Of a stretch of 64,000 nt of DNA, positions 1-8,446 are shown piece after piece. This DNA comes from Chryseobacterium luquanense. GTDB lineage: Bacteria; Bacteroidota; Bacteroidia; Flavobacteriales; Weeksellaceae. The number at the start of each line of letters is the position of its first letter. The first letter of the stretch is position 1. The DNA is taken from NCBI RefSeq assembly GCF_026460945.1, contig NZ_JAOVZV010000008.1, positions 1 through 64,000 on the forward strand, read 5' to 3'. The notes below the pieces were generated by a model. The model did not search any database, was not told the DNA's origin, and worked only from the letters and a program-made list of their open reading frames with translations. Both the position numbers and the translations under genes were made by a program.

Positions 1-1
1 T

Positions 2-430
2 CAGATTATCGCCATTTTTGGAGCATTTTTATTCTCAAGATTATCAAAAAAAATTGGCAATAAAAATGTCATTACAATTGCAGTTATCATTTGGATTGGA
101 TGTTGTCTTTCTGCATATTCTTTAAATAAAGAAAACCCTAATGTTCAGCTTCAGTTCTATGGATTGGCTGGTTTGATTGGTTTGGTAATGGGCGGTCTTC
201 AGGCAATGTCGAGGTCAACCTATTCAAAATTATTACCTGAAAATTCAATGGAAAATACTACGTATTTTAGCTTCTATGATGTTCTTGAGAAATTGGCAAT
301 CATTCGTGGAATGCTTATATTCAGTGTGTTTATACAGAAGTTTCACAATATGCAATATGCTTTTATATCGATGTCAGCATTTTTTGCGACAGGTGCAATT
401 TTAATAAGATTCTTGAAAACAAAGATATAA
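2..430 (+). CDS. MFS transporter, UMF1-like (C-terminal fragment, cut by window edge)
   Basis: The reading frame is open from the left edge, so only the last 142 residues are visible. It shows hydrophobic membrane segments and the loop MGGLQAMSRSTYSKLLPE (about residues 60-77 of the fragment), which resembles the conserved cytoplasmic loop of the UMF1/Atg22-like branch of the major facilitator superfamily. The protein ends with a last transmembrane segment and a short basic tail. The substrate cannot be told. It lies 73 bp upstream of mevalonate kinase, which has its own promoter, so the two need not be co-transcribed. Confidence 0.75.
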   Translation, partial: QIIAIFGAFLFSRLSKKIGNKNVITIAVIIWIGCCLSAYSLNKENPNVQLQFYGLAGLIGLVMGGLQAMSRSTYSKLLPENSMENTTYFSFYDVLEKLAIIRGMLIFSVFIQKFHNMQYAFISMSAFFATGAILIRFLKTKI

Positions 431-449
431 GATGTATATTGGCTTAAAA

Positions 450-483
450 TTTGTTAATATTCAGCAGAATTACACTAACTTTG
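450..483 (+). promoter_or_regulatory. Bacteroidota-type promoter for mevalonate kinase
   Basis: The -7 box TAACTTTG (476-483) matches TAnnTTTG and has TTTG at 450-453 as the -33 element, 22 bp upstream. The start codon follows 20 bp after the -7 box. Confidence 0.6.
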
Positions 484-503
484 CATAAAGATTTTAACAC
501 ATA

Positions 504-1430
504 ATGACGAACCCTTTATTTTACGCTAAAATAATCCTTTTCGGAGAATACGGAATGATAGAAGACTCACAAGGCCTTGTAGTTCCTTACAGCTTTTATA
601 AAGGCACATTGAAGTTTTCAGATTCAGATTCAGAGTTTGAAAAAAAATCAAATTATCATTTACAGAAATACGCCGATTTTCTTGAAAATTTAAATCTACC
701 TGAGCAATTTAGATTAGATGTAAGTCGTTTTAAAGAAGATATTTCAAACGGACTTTTCTTTGATTCAAATATTCCCCAAGGTTATGGAGTTGGAAGTTCA
801 GGTGCTTTGGTTGCAGCAATTTTTGAAAAATACTGTTTTACAAAACATAATCCGGACAGCATTTCTAAAGACGATTTAAAAAATATCAAAACTATTTTTG
901 GCGAAATGGAAAGTTATTTCCACGGCAAAAGTTCTGGTATGGATCCTTTGATTTGCTACATGAACCTTCCGATTCTTATTGAAAATAAAGAGAATTTAGA
1001 CAAAGTAGCGATTCCAAAAGGAGAAGAAGGAAAAGGTGCAATTTTCCTTATCGATTCCGGAATTACAGGTGAAACAGGACCAATGATTCAGATTTTCTTT
1101 GAAAAAATGAAGACCGAAGGTTTCCGGAAAACGCTTAAAGAAGAGTTTATTCGTTACAATAATGCTTGTATTGATTCTTTTCTTAAAAAAGATATGAACC
1201 CATTTTTTAGAAACCTGAAAAAGCTTTCTCATTGGGCTTACGAGCATTTCCGTCCGATGATTCCTGAAAGTATTTTTAACATTTGGAAAAAAGGTTTAGA
1301 TTCTAATGCTTATTATCTTAAACTTTGTGGAAGCGGAGGTGGAGGCTACATTTTAGGGTTTACCAAAGACTACGAAAAAGCAGAAAAAATGCTTGACGGT
1401 TTCCAAAAAGAAGTGATTTACAGATTCTAA
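504..1430 (+). CDS. mvk: mevalonate kinase (GHMP kinase family)
   Basis: It predicts ATP-dependent phosphorylation of mevalonate in the mevalonate route to isoprenoids, which many flavobacteria use. Seen in the 308-residue protein are the GHMP ATP-binding motif IPQGYGVGSSGAL (residues 90-102), the catalytic-region motif GKSSGMD with Asp147, and the C-terminal glycine-rich motif LCGSGGGGYILGF. The N-terminal AKIILFGEYGMI is the usual first strand and loop of the family. The next gene, a UbiA prenyltransferase, begins 11 bp downstream, so the pair is probably one transcript serving isoprenoid use. Another GHMP sugar or mevalonate-pathway kinase is possible, but residues and neighbour favour mevalonate kinase. 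Confidence 0.85.
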   Translation: MTNPLFYAKIILFGEYGMIEDSQGLVVPYSFYKGTLKFSDSDSEFEKKSNYHLQKYADFLENLNLPEQFRLDVSRFKEDISNGLFFDSNIPQGYGVGSSGALVAAIFEKYCFTKHNPDSISKDDLKNIKTIFGEMESYFHGKSSGMDPLICYMNLPILIENKENLDKVAIPKGEEGKGAIFLIDSGITGETGPMIQIFFEKMKTEGFRKTLKEEFIRYNNACIDSFLKKDMNPFFRNLKKLSHWAYEHFRPMIPESIFNIWKKGLDSNAYYLKLCGSGGGGYILGFTKDYEKAEKMLDGFQKEVIYRF

Positions 1431-1441
1431 AAAGCGTTGGA

Positions 1442-2371
1442 ATGAATTCTGAAAAAGAAAGTTTCCAACAGAAAAATTATATCCAAAAATCTCTATTTTA
1501 CAGATTATCACAATTCGTGGGCTTTCTCTTAGGCGCACGTTTTTTTGTGGCTGTTTTGCTCACTTTTGCACTTTATGTTTCCACTTTTTTTCTGTTTAAT
1601 CAGGAAGAATCTTTTCGGAAATTTGTCTTCGATTTCAGAGTTCATGGTATTATTTTCTGTACTGTTTTAAGCATTTTAGCAGGCGGAATCATCAATCAGT
1701 TCTACGATTTTGAAAAAGATCATATTGTAAAACCTTTCCGTACCAGAATTCAGAGTTTTATTAAGCAGAAATATTTTTTGTATGCCTATTTGGCTTTAAC
1801 CGTAATTTCACTGGGAATAGCTAGCTTTATTTCTTATAGAGTTTTAATTTTCTTTGTTGTCTATCAGTTCTTTATGTGGTTTTACAGTCATAAACTGAGC
1901 AGAATTTTAATTTTAAATAATTTCACTTTTGTAAGCTTAACATTATATCCATTTTTCGGAATGATGGTTTATTATCAAACTTTTTCCAGAAAAGTTTTTT
2001 TAATGGCTATTTTTATTTTTTTAATTCTTTTGTGCATTGATATTGTAAAAGATACATTAACTAAAAGTGTTGATAAAGCTTTTGGATATACAACAATTCC
2101 AAATTATTTTAAAAGTAAAAATACCAAGATAATTCTCATTTCATTATTAATTGTCACAATGGCTGTTTCGATGAAATTAATTGTTAAAACGGGAATAGAA
2201 GGTTTTATGTTTTATTATTTTACAGGAGGATTGTTTGTTATGATTGTCTGCGTTTATTTACTTTTAAATTCTTCAAGACATACTAAATTTTTAACACTCA
2301 ATATTTTACGTCTTTGGGTGTTCATTGGAATTCTTGCCATGTTGCTCAACGGAATTGAAGGTAAATTGTAA
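1442..2371 (+). CDS. UbiA-family prenyltransferase, geranylgeranylglycerol-phosphate geranylgeranyltransferase-like
   Basis: An integral membrane enzyme of 309 residues expected to transfer an isoprenoid chain to an acceptor. The first Asp-rich motif NQFYDFEKD (residues 85-93) fits NxxxDxxxD, and a second, DIVKDTLTKSVD, lies in the C-terminal half; both bind prenyl diphosphate through Mg2+. About eight hydrophobic segments surround them. It follows mevalonate kinase by 11 bp. In flavobacteria this location is usually annotated as the geranylgeranylglycerol-phosphate type rather than the quinone type, but the acceptor cannot be read from the sequence. Confidence 0.8.
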   Translation: MNSEKESFQQKNYIQKSLFYRLSQFVGFLLGARFFVAVLLTFALYVSTFFLFNQEESFRKFVFDFRVHGIIFCTVLSILAGGIINQFYDFEKDHIVKPFRTRIQSFIKQKYFLYAYLALTVISLGIASFISYRVLIFFVVYQFFMWFYSHKLSRILILNNFTFVSLTLYPFFGMMVYYQTFSRKVFLMAIFIFLILLCIDIVKDTLTKSVDKAFGYTTIPNYFKSKNTKIILISLLIVTMAVSMKLIVKTGIEGFMFYYFTGGLFVMIVCVYLLLNSSRHTKFLTLNILRLWVFIGILAMLLNGIEGKL

Positions 2372-2403
2372 AAAAAAAGCTTTAAAAAAGCTTAGGTTAT
2401 TCT

Positions 2404-2411
2404 TACATTTG
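2404..2411 (+). promoter_or_regulatory. -7 promoter box (TACATTTG) for proline dehydrogenase
   Basis: TACATTTG matches the Bacteroidota -7 consensus TAnnTTTG, with the start codon 24 bp downstream. No convincing -33 element is visible. Confidence 0.5.
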
Positions 2412-2434
2412 CAAAATTAAATTAACAAAAAAGA

Positions 2435-3601
2435 ATGCCCATTTTTAACGATACTAAAGTTGCATTTGCAGACAAAACTGATGCTCAGTTGAGAAAAGCG
2501 TATTGGATGTTTAAGATGATTGAGCAACCCGCTTTAACAAATCTTGGAACTTCTGTCCTTAATTTTACCGTTCATAATAATTTTCCGTTTGTCAATACCA
2601 TTGTCAAAAACACTTTGTTTGAGCAGTTTGTTGGTGGTGAAACGCGTGAAGAAAGTATGAAAGCAGTAAAGCAGCTTTTCAAAAGAGGGGTTGGAAGTAT
2701 TTTCGATTACTCAATTGAGGGGAAGGAAGACGAAGAAACTTTCGATGCGGTTTGTAAGGAAATTAAAGATATCGTTAAATTTTCTGTGGGTAATCCTGCT
2801 ATTCCTTTTATTGTTTTTAAACCAACTGCTTTCGGAAGAATTGATTTGTATGAAGCTGTAGGAAAAAAGACTGAACTTACTTCTAGCCAGAAAGAAGAAT
2901 GGGCGAGAGTGGTAAAAAGATTTGATGAAGTTTGCAAACTTTGCCATGAGCATGACAAAAAAGTAATGGTAGATGCAGAAGAAACCTGGATGCAGGATGC
3001 AGCAGATCAACTTTGCGAAGAGATGATGGAAAAGTACAACCAGGAAAAACCAATCGTTTGGAATACCATTCAAATGTATAGAACCGGTCGTCTTGAATAT
3101 ATGGAACAGAATCTTCAAAGAGCAAGAGAAAAGAATTATTTCATAGGTTATAAGATTGTTCGTGGTGCTTACATGGAAAAAGAACGTGCGAGAGCTGCAG
3201 AAAAAGGATATGCAGATCCGATTCAACCGACAAAAGAGGCTTCAGATAAAAATTACAATTCAGGAATTGATTTTGTAATGAATCATTTAGATAAAGTTTC
3301 GGCATTCTTTGGAACCCACAACGAAATTTCTTCTGAATTGGTGATGGTTAAAATGAAGGTTAAAGGACTGGAGAATAAACATCAAAATATCTATTTTGGG
3401 CAACTTTACGGGATGAGTGACAATATCACCTTCTATTTGTCTGATAAGGGCTATAATGCTGCAAAATATCTTCCTTACGGTCCTGTAAAAGACGTCGTTC
3501 CGTATCTTACGAGAAGAGCAAGAGAAAACACTTCAGTTGCCGGACAAACCGGAAGAGAATTAGGTTTGATAAAAAAAGAACTGGATAGAAGAAGAAAATA
3601 A
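2435..3601 (+). CDS. proline dehydrogenase (FAD-dependent)
   Basis: It oxidises L-proline to pyrroline-5-carboxylate, with electrons passing to FAD and then quinone; it is the first step of proline catabolism. This is a stand-alone, 388-residue PRODH domain, not the fused PutA. Seen are the barrel motif KIVRGAYMEKERARA (about residues 240-254) and the C-terminal helix YLTRRARENTSV (357-368), whose paired arginines are the known substrate-carboxylate ligands of the family. It has its own promoter, and a terminator follows 18 bp after the stop, so it looks monocistronic. Confidence 0.93.
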   Translation: MPIFNDTKVAFADKTDAQLRKAYWMFKMIEQPALTNLGTSVLNFTVHNNFPFVNTIVKNTLFEQFVGGETREESMKAVKQLFKRGVGSIFDYSIEGKEDEETFDAVCKEIKDIVKFSVGNPAIPFIVFKPTAFGRIDLYEAVGKKTELTSSQKEEWARVVKRFDEVCKLCHEHDKKVMVDAEETWMQDAADQLCEEMMEKYNQEKPIVWNTIQMYRTGRLEYMEQNLQRAREKNYFIGYKIVRGAYMEKERARAAEKGYADPIQPTKEASDKNYNSGIDFVMNHLDKVSAFFGTHNEISSELVMVKMKVKGLENKHQNIYFGQLYGMSDNITFYLSDKGYNAAKYLPYGPVKDVVPYLTRRARENTSVAGQTGRELGLIKKELDRRRK

Positions 3602-3618
3602 TTTTCTTAAAATATATC

Positions 3619-3650
3619 AAAAAGCTCAGTCGTAATGATTGAGCTTTTTT
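3619..3650 (+). terminator. rho-independent terminator after proline dehydrogenase
   Basis: Stem AAAAAGCTCA (3619-3628) pairs with TGAGCTTTTT (3640-3649) across an 11-nt loop and ends in T residues. Confidence 0.8.
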
Positions 3651-3682
3651 ATTTTTAAAAATTCTTGAGCTAATCCTAATTT

Positions 3683-4219
3683 TTAAGGCTCAAAACTTTC
3701 AAATTTACCATTTTCATAAAAGATAACAATACGTTTTATGTTATTTTCTTGATTTTCAATAACTTGACTTAAAATTTCCTCTTTTGGTTTTTCTAATCGC
3801 TGAGAATCGATTATTTTTTCATTGGCTTTACTTTGATACATTTTAACCGATTCTGAAGGCCTTGTAAAAATTGGTTTTTCCTCTTCAATAATTTCTTCTT
3901 CACTTCCAAAATCATCATCATCATTCATCATCGTAAATAAATCGGGCAGAGAAGTTGGTTTTAATTTTTCTTCCGTGACTGGTTCTTCTGTATCGGGAAG
4001 TTCAGACTTTAGCATTTCACCATCACCATTAACTAGCCAATCCCATAAAATTTCAGGGAAACGAGATTTTATTTTAATGATAAATTCTAGGGAAGGTTTA
4101 TTTCTTCCGGAAGTTATATGAGAAATAGATGAGCGTTGTACATCCACTTCATCTGCAAATTCAGATGGAGTAAAACCGGAATATTCTATAACTTTTGAAA
4201 TTCTTTCATTTAAACTCAT
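3683..4219 (-). CDS. XRE/Cro-type helix-turn-helix regulator
   Basis: A 178-residue protein with an N-terminal Cro/C1-type DNA-binding domain. The helix-turn-helix spans about residues 17-50, with recognition-helix region VDVQRSSISHITSGRNKPS. The rest is acidic, low-complexity and Glu/Pro-rich, without a recognisable domain. I chose MSLNERISKV as start because the domain begins there; upstream in-frame codons run through the promoter. Two copies of the palindrome TACAAATGTA cover -7 boxes in front of the gene, which suggests autoregulation (inference). Targets are unknown. Confidence 0.8.
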   Translation of the reverse strand: MSLNERISKVIEYSGFTPSEFADEVDVQRSSISHITSGRNKPSLEFIIKIKSRFPEILWDWLVNGDGEMLKSELPDTEEPVTEEKLKPTSLPDLFTMMNDDDDFGSEEEIIEEEKPIFTRPSESVKMYQSKANEKIIDSQRLEKPKEEILSQVIENQENNIKRIVIFYENGKFESFEP

Positions 4220-4242
4220 AAAATAAGCTGTAAAATTACTTT

Positions 4243-4286
4243 TACAAATGTAAATAATAAATTTACAAAACACAAATACAAATGTA
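4243..4286 (-). promoter_or_regulatory. promoter region of the XRE regulator with paired palindromes
   Basis: The palindrome-like TACAAATGTA occurs at 4243-4252 and 4277-4286, 34 bp apart. On the minus strand each contains TACATTTG, a match to the -7 consensus TAnnTTTG, and TTTG lies 20 bp upstream of the gene-proximal copy. Operator and promoter would thus overlap, the usual arrangement for autorepression. Confidence 0.5.
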
Positions 4287-4291
4287 AACAA

Positions 4292-5043
4292 TTAAAACTT
4301 ATGAGATATACATAAGTAAATAGTGTTAAATATCTAAATAGCAGTAGTTTAAGATATTGATAAAATTTATTTAGATAAATTACTTAACAAAATTTCCACA
4401 ATAGACTTCGGATAAATTATCACTTAAAGTAAAAGATGAAGTAAAATAAGTAATAGAAATTAAAGAAATGATAGTTCATATATAGTACGGTTAAATTTCT
4501 TCTTTTTATGATTAACAGGGTATTTATTCCTTCTTTGAAGAGCTATGGAGTAGGAGACGGTTTATATATCGACTAAACGCCTAATTTATGACTGCTCCTC
4601 TCGGTAAGTTTAAATCTTAAGGTCATAATCTGTCATTGGTAAACACTTTTAACAATATTTTAAGATACGATCCCTTCTATAAATCTTTTTGTTTTATGGT
4701 TATGTTATATCTCTTATTTAAAGGTTTATTTACATCGATTTTTTGAGAATTAATTTTATGTTATCCGCAATTAACATTTGTATATTATAGTTTAATTATT
4801 AGTTTTTCCACAATTGATTTGTTTAAGTTAATTACGCTCATTTTCATCAAAGCGCCCTTATTCGCACTTAAAGTATATATATTTATTAACTTTATGTAAA
4901 TTTTGTAAAATACTGAAAATTAAACTTTTAAATAATTTATATTAAATTATCGTTAATCCACAATTTTACTAACAGACAATCTGTCAATTTACATTGTTTA
5001 ACAATGTTACAGTTGTTAATTTTAGTTTTACATCTAAAATGAT
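4292..5043. other. gene-free AT-rich region with DnaA-box-like repeats
   Basis: No convincing gene is present in about 750 bp. The octamer TCC(A/G)CAAT occurs four times on the plus strand (4395-4402, 4764-4771, 4807-4814, 4957-4964), each preceded by T/A bases. The 9-mer ending at 4812, TTTTCCACA, fits the DnaA box TTWTNCACA exactly; the others have one mismatch. A perfect inverted repeat lies at 4991-5007. The region could be a replication origin, a DnaA-titration site or simply a long regulatory gap. Confidence 0.4.
4991..5007. promoter_or_regulatory. perfect palindrome ACATTGTTTAACAATGT, possible operator
   Basis: Two 8-bp arms (ACATTGTT / AACAATGT) flank one central base. It sits 37 bp upstream of the -7 box of the M14 peptidase gene, a typical operator position. 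The cognate protein is unknown; the neighbouring XRE regulator is a candidate by proximity only. Confidence 0.4.
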
Positions 5044-5051
5044 TAATTTTG
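5044..5051 (+). promoter_or_regulatory. -7 promoter box (TAATTTTG) for M14 peptidase
   Basis: TAATTTTG matches TAnnTTTG, 21 bp before the start codon. Confidence 0.45.
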
Positions 5052-5072
5052 AAAAATGTAAATTATTATTGA

Positions 5073-6182
5073 ATGAGTTTTGAACATTTATATATTGCAA
5101 ATCCCGATTTTCCTAATCGCTATATTTCTCCCGAAAAATTATTTTATTACTTACAGACAAACCTCAAAGATTATATTCAAGAAATTGGAAAGTCGTATTT
5201 AGATAAGCCTATTTTTAAGCTCAGTATTGGAACAGGTAAAATCAATGTTCTGGCCTGGTCACAAATGCACGGAAATGAGTCAAACGCTACCCATGCAATG
5301 CTTGATTTACTAAAAAGTCTGGAAGAAGCTTCAGATTTAAAAGAAGAACTTTTCAGAAATATAAGTCTAGATTTTATCTTTATGTTAAATCCGGACGGAT
5401 CGCAGAAATGGACAAGGCTAAATGCTTCAGAAATTGATCTCAACCGCGATTTCCATAATGAAGCGAGTAAAGAGATTAGATTCCTGAAGAATTTGGCAGT
5501 TTCAAAAAAGTATGATTATGCATTAAATCTACATGAACAACGTACTATTTTTACAACAGATGGCATTCATCCGGCAACGCTCTCCTTTTTGGCGCCTTCA
5601 GAAAATGTGGAACGTACTGTTACGGAAAACAGAAAAAAATGTATGGCAGTAATTGCCGATATTTATACTCATTTAAAAGAATTAATCCCGAATCAGATTG
5701 GGAGGTATTCTGATGAGTTTTATCCGACTTCAACTGGTGATAATTTCATAAAAGCTGGAATGCCAACAATTCTTTTTGAAGGTGGACATTTTGTTGATGA
5801 TTATTCAAGAAAAGAAACAAGGAAGTATTACACAATTGCTTTGTATTATGCTTTAAAAGCAATAAGCGAGTTAAATTCCGATACAAGAGGTTGGGAGGTT
5901 TATCAGGAAATTCCCGAAAATCAGGAAACGCATTACGATATTATTTACCGAAATGTAAAATTAAATACAGACCATGAATGTATTTTGGATATTGCGGTTC
6001 AGTACAGAGAAATTTATGAAGATGGAAAAGATGATATCTCATTTATCCCTTTTGTGATGGAAGCAGGTGAAGTAGATAAGAGAAAAGGTTGGCTGGAAAT
6101 TGACTGTACAGGAAAAAGATTTGTTTCAGATACAAAATATCCTAAACTTGATGCACAAGTAAATTTCAAAATAGAAGACTAA
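5073..6182 (+). CDS. M14-family zinc carboxypeptidase-like protein
   Basis: A 369-residue metallopeptidase-fold protein. The zinc ligands expected for family M14 are visible as HGNES (His66, Glu69) and His154 in LNLHEQ. The substrate-carboxylate motif NRDF (124-127) and the catalytic glutamate in LFEGGH (Glu236) are also present. There is no signal peptide, so it is probably cytoplasmic. The C-terminal third (about residues 270-369) has no M14 motif and may be an added beta domain. The substrate may be a peptide, a peptidoglycan fragment or an amidated amino acid. A strong terminator follows at once. Confidence 0.85.
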   Translation: MSFEHLYIANPDFPNRYISPEKLFYYLQTNLKDYIQEIGKSYLDKPIFKLSIGTGKINVLAWSQMHGNESNATHAMLDLLKSLEEASDLKEELFRNISLDFIFMLNPDGSQKWTRLNASEIDLNRDFHNEASKEIRFLKNLAVSKKYDYALNLHEQRTIFTTDGIHPATLSFLAPSENVERTVTENRKKCMAVIADIYTHLKELIPNQIGRYSDEFYPTSTGDNFIKAGMPTILFEGGHFVDDYSRKETRKYYTIALYYALKAISELNSDTRGWEVYQEIPENQETHYDIIYRNVKLNTDHECILDIAVQYREIYEDGKDDISFIPFVMEAGEVDKRKGWLEIDCTGKRFVSDTKYPKLDAQVNFKIED

Positions 6183-6209
6183 AAAAGCGGAACAATTTGT
6201 TCCGCTTTT
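6183..6209. terminator. bidirectional terminator between M14 peptidase and DUF4920 gene
   Basis: GCGGAACAA (6187-6195) pairs with TTGTTCCGC (6197-6205), flanked by A-run and T-run, so it can act for both convergent genes. Confidence 0.85.
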
Positions 6210-6229
6210 GTTTTAAGTTATATCGAATG

Positions 6230-6736
6230 TTAATTAACAACTTTAATTCCGTTCGCTACAAATCTGATTTCTTCTTTTGGTTTTGTAATCGCATCAATTT
6301 CAGACTGAGGCTTTTTAGCATCTTCTGCATAATGTTTCTGCTCATCGATAGAAGTTACTTTTCTTTCGGCATTACCTTCTAAAACTACGTTTTTACCTTT
6401 CAAAGCTGTCGGCACGAAAAAACCATAATCTTTCATTTTAACGAAAAACTGAGTATCGTCTTCAGTTTGAATGGTCAACCAGCACCCTTTTTTGTCGCAA
6501 ACGTCAACCACTTTTCCTTTGATGGCAACATTTTCAACTTTTTTGTTGTCTTTTTTCAATTTTTTAGCAAGTTTATCAACGCTCATCGCTTTAGATTCTG
6601 TTGATGTAACTGTAGATCCGTAAGTATCACCTACAATTGCGTTTCCTGCTGGAGGTCCGAATTTCTTTCCTTCCTGTGCAAATGCTAACGTTGAAGCACT
6701 TACAGCTACTAAAAATAATATGGATTTTAATTTCAT
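6230..6736 (-). CDS. DUF4920-type secreted protein
   Basis: A 168-residue protein with a clear signal peptide (residues 1-20, cleavage after AFA). The mature part looks like a small OB-fold-type domain with VVDVCDKKGCWLTI (Cys80, Cys85), the diagnostic Cys-x4-Cys-Trp of DUF4920. The cysteines could bind metal or form a disulphide. Start: MKLKSILFLV gives an intact signal peptide; the in-frame ATG six codons upstream would add MEKILR. The function is unknown. It is convergent with the M14 gene and divergent from the permease. Confidence 0.75.
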   Translation of the reverse strand: MKLKSILFLVAVSASTLAFAQEGKKFGPPAGNAIVGDTYGSTVTSTESKAMSVDKLAKKLKKDNKKVENVAIKGKVVDVCDKKGCWLTIQTEDDTQFFVKMKDYGFFVPTALKGKNVVLEGNAERKVTSIDEQKHYAEDAKKPQSEIDAITKPKEEIRFVANGIKVVN

Positions 6737-6854
6737 TCTTAATATTTTTTCCAAAATTAGTAATAAAATTTGAATTTAGAATGATTACAAACTTGATAAA
6801 AAACAGGTAATTTTTAATTGTAAAACAAAATCGAAAATCTATTGCATAATTAAT

Positions 6855-6862
6855 TATATTTG
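6855..6862 (+). promoter_or_regulatory. -7 promoter box (TATATTTG) for APC permease
   Basis: TATATTTG matches TAnnTTTG, 16 bp before the start codon. Confidence 0.5.
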
Positions 6863-6878
6863 AGCGTAATAATTAAAT

Positions 6879-8294
6879 ATGCAGAAAAAACTGAAGCTTT
6901 GGGACGCTGTCATGCTTGTAATGGGCTCCATGATTGGAAGCGGAATCTTTATCGTAAGTGCCGATATGATGCGGAATCTTGGCTCAGGATATTGGTTGAT
7001 AATCGTTTGGATCATTACAGGGATAATGACTGTTGCTGCTGCAATAAGTTATGGCGAATTATCATCGCTATTCCCAAAGGCTGGCGGACAATACACTTAT
7101 ATTACAGAAATTTTCGGAAAGAAAATGGGCTTTTTGTATGGATGGGGATTATTCACCGTCATACAAACAGGTACAATTGCTGCTGTTGCCATGGCTTTCG
7201 GGAAGTTTACGGCGTATTTAATTCCGGATTTAAATAATGCAGCTCCCATTTTTCAAAGTGGAGAATTTCAGATTACCTGGATTCAGATTTTAGCAATTGC
7301 AGTGATTATTTTACTAACATATATAAATACAAGAGGTGTAGAAAGTGGAAAAATCTTACAGAATCTATTCACAGGTTCAAAAATTCTGGCGTTACTGGGT
7401 TTAATAGCTTTAGGTTTTATCCTTGTAGATTTCTCTCATTTAGCAGAGAATTTCGGTTTCGGAACAGATTCTTTCAGTAATTTAATTAAAGATAAAAAAG
7501 GCAATTTCTTACAATCGGGTTGGGAACCTATTTCCGGAATGACTTTAATGGGCGGAATTGCAGCTGCAATGGTAGGTTCCGTTTTCAGTTCGGTTGCATG
7601 GGAAAGTGTAACATTTGTATCTGGAGAAATTGAAAATCCTAAAAAGAATGTTGTCAAAGCTATGATTTTAGGAACTTCTGCGGTAATGTTGTTGTACATC
7701 GCAGTAAATTTCGTGTATATTAATGCTCTAGACAGAGATTCAATTGCTTTTGCAGCCAATGATAGAGTAGCAGTTGCTGCTTCACAGAATATTTTCGGAA
7801 GTGCGGGAACGGTCATTATTGCAGTTCTCGTAATGGTTTCTACTTTCGGTTGTAATAACGGATTAATTTTAGCCGGAGCAAGAGTGTTCCAAACAATGGC
7901 AAAAGACGGTTTATTTTTCAAATCAGCTATCGAAAACAATAAAAACCAGGTTCCGTCAAACGCTTTATGGATGCAGGGAATTTGGGCTTCCGTACTTTGT
8001 CTGAGCGGACAGTACGGAAATCTTTTAGATATGATTTCGTTCGTCATTGTATTATTTTACATGATTACGGTTTTCGGAGTAATTTATTTAAGAATCAAAC
8101 AACCTAATCTTGAAAGACCTTATAAAACGTGGTTATATCCAATCACTCCTATTGTGTATCTTGTAATCGGAACGGCATTTTGTATCTTATTGTTAATCTA
8201 TAAACAGCAATATACTTGGCCAGGATTTTTGATTGTTATGCTCGGGCTTCCCGTTTATTATCTTATTAACAGAAATAAAAATGCAGATTCTTAA
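6879..8294 (+). CDS. APC-family amino acid permease
   Basis: A 471-residue inner-membrane transporter with about 12 hydrophobic segments. The first segment carries GSMIGSGIF (residues 16-24), the unwound substrate-binding motif of the APC superfamily. Helix 2 carries the SYGELSSLFPKAGGQY signature, which is close to the LAT/SteT group of amino acid exchangers. The specific amino acid cannot be read. A structured repeat begins directly after the stop codon. Confidence 0.9.
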   Translation: MQKKLKLWDAVMLVMGSMIGSGIFIVSADMMRNLGSGYWLIIVWIITGIMTVAAAISYGELSSLFPKAGGQYTYITEIFGKKMGFLYGWGLFTVIQTGTIAAVAMAFGKFTAYLIPDLNNAAPIFQSGEFQITWIQILAIAVIILLTYINTRGVESGKILQNLFTGSKILALLGLIALGFILVDFSHLAENFGFGTDSFSNLIKDKKGNFLQSGWEPISGMTLMGGIAAAMVGSVFSSVAWESVTFVSGEIENPKKNVVKAMILGTSAVMLLYIAVNFVYINALDRDSIAFAANDRVAVAASQNIFGSAGTVIIAVLVMVSTFGCNNGLILAGARVFQTMAKDGLFFKSAIENNKNQVPSNALWMQGIWASVLCLSGQYGNLLDMISFVIVLFYMITVFGVIYLRIKQPNLERPYKTWLYPITPIVYLVIGTAFCILLLIYKQQYTWPGFLIVMLGLPVYYLINRNKNADS

Positions 8295-8400
8295 TTTTTT
8301 AGGAGCTTAATCCCGCTTTCACTACTCGCTTTTTCGTGGTTGTTTCGCCAAGCTTCACAACCACAAAAAGAGCTCAAACAAACCGTTCAATCGGGGCTAA
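8295..8400 (+). repeat. structured dispersed repeat, family 1 copy A
   Basis: It opens with TTTTTTAGGAGCTTAATCCC and ends in CAATCGGGGCTAA. An internal hairpin pairs CTTTTTCGTGGTTGT (8329-8343) with ACAACCACAAAAAGAG (8357-8372), and the terminal AGC...CCCG can pair with CGGGGCT. The copy at 51844-51945 shares both ends and the same fold with a different hairpin sequence. Confidence 0.75.
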
Positions 8401-8446
8401 AAAGTAATGCATTTGATTGTTAAGGATACAAACAAAAGTTTAAATC

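Noticed and set aside
2711..3226. 171-codon open frame on the minus strand
   Set aside because: Antisense to proline dehydrogenase, Cys/Phe-rich nonsense composition; a coding shadow.
7436..8047. 203-codon open frame on the minus strand
   Set aside because: It lies wholly antisense to the clear APC permease and has no promoter or recognisable domain; a coding shadow.
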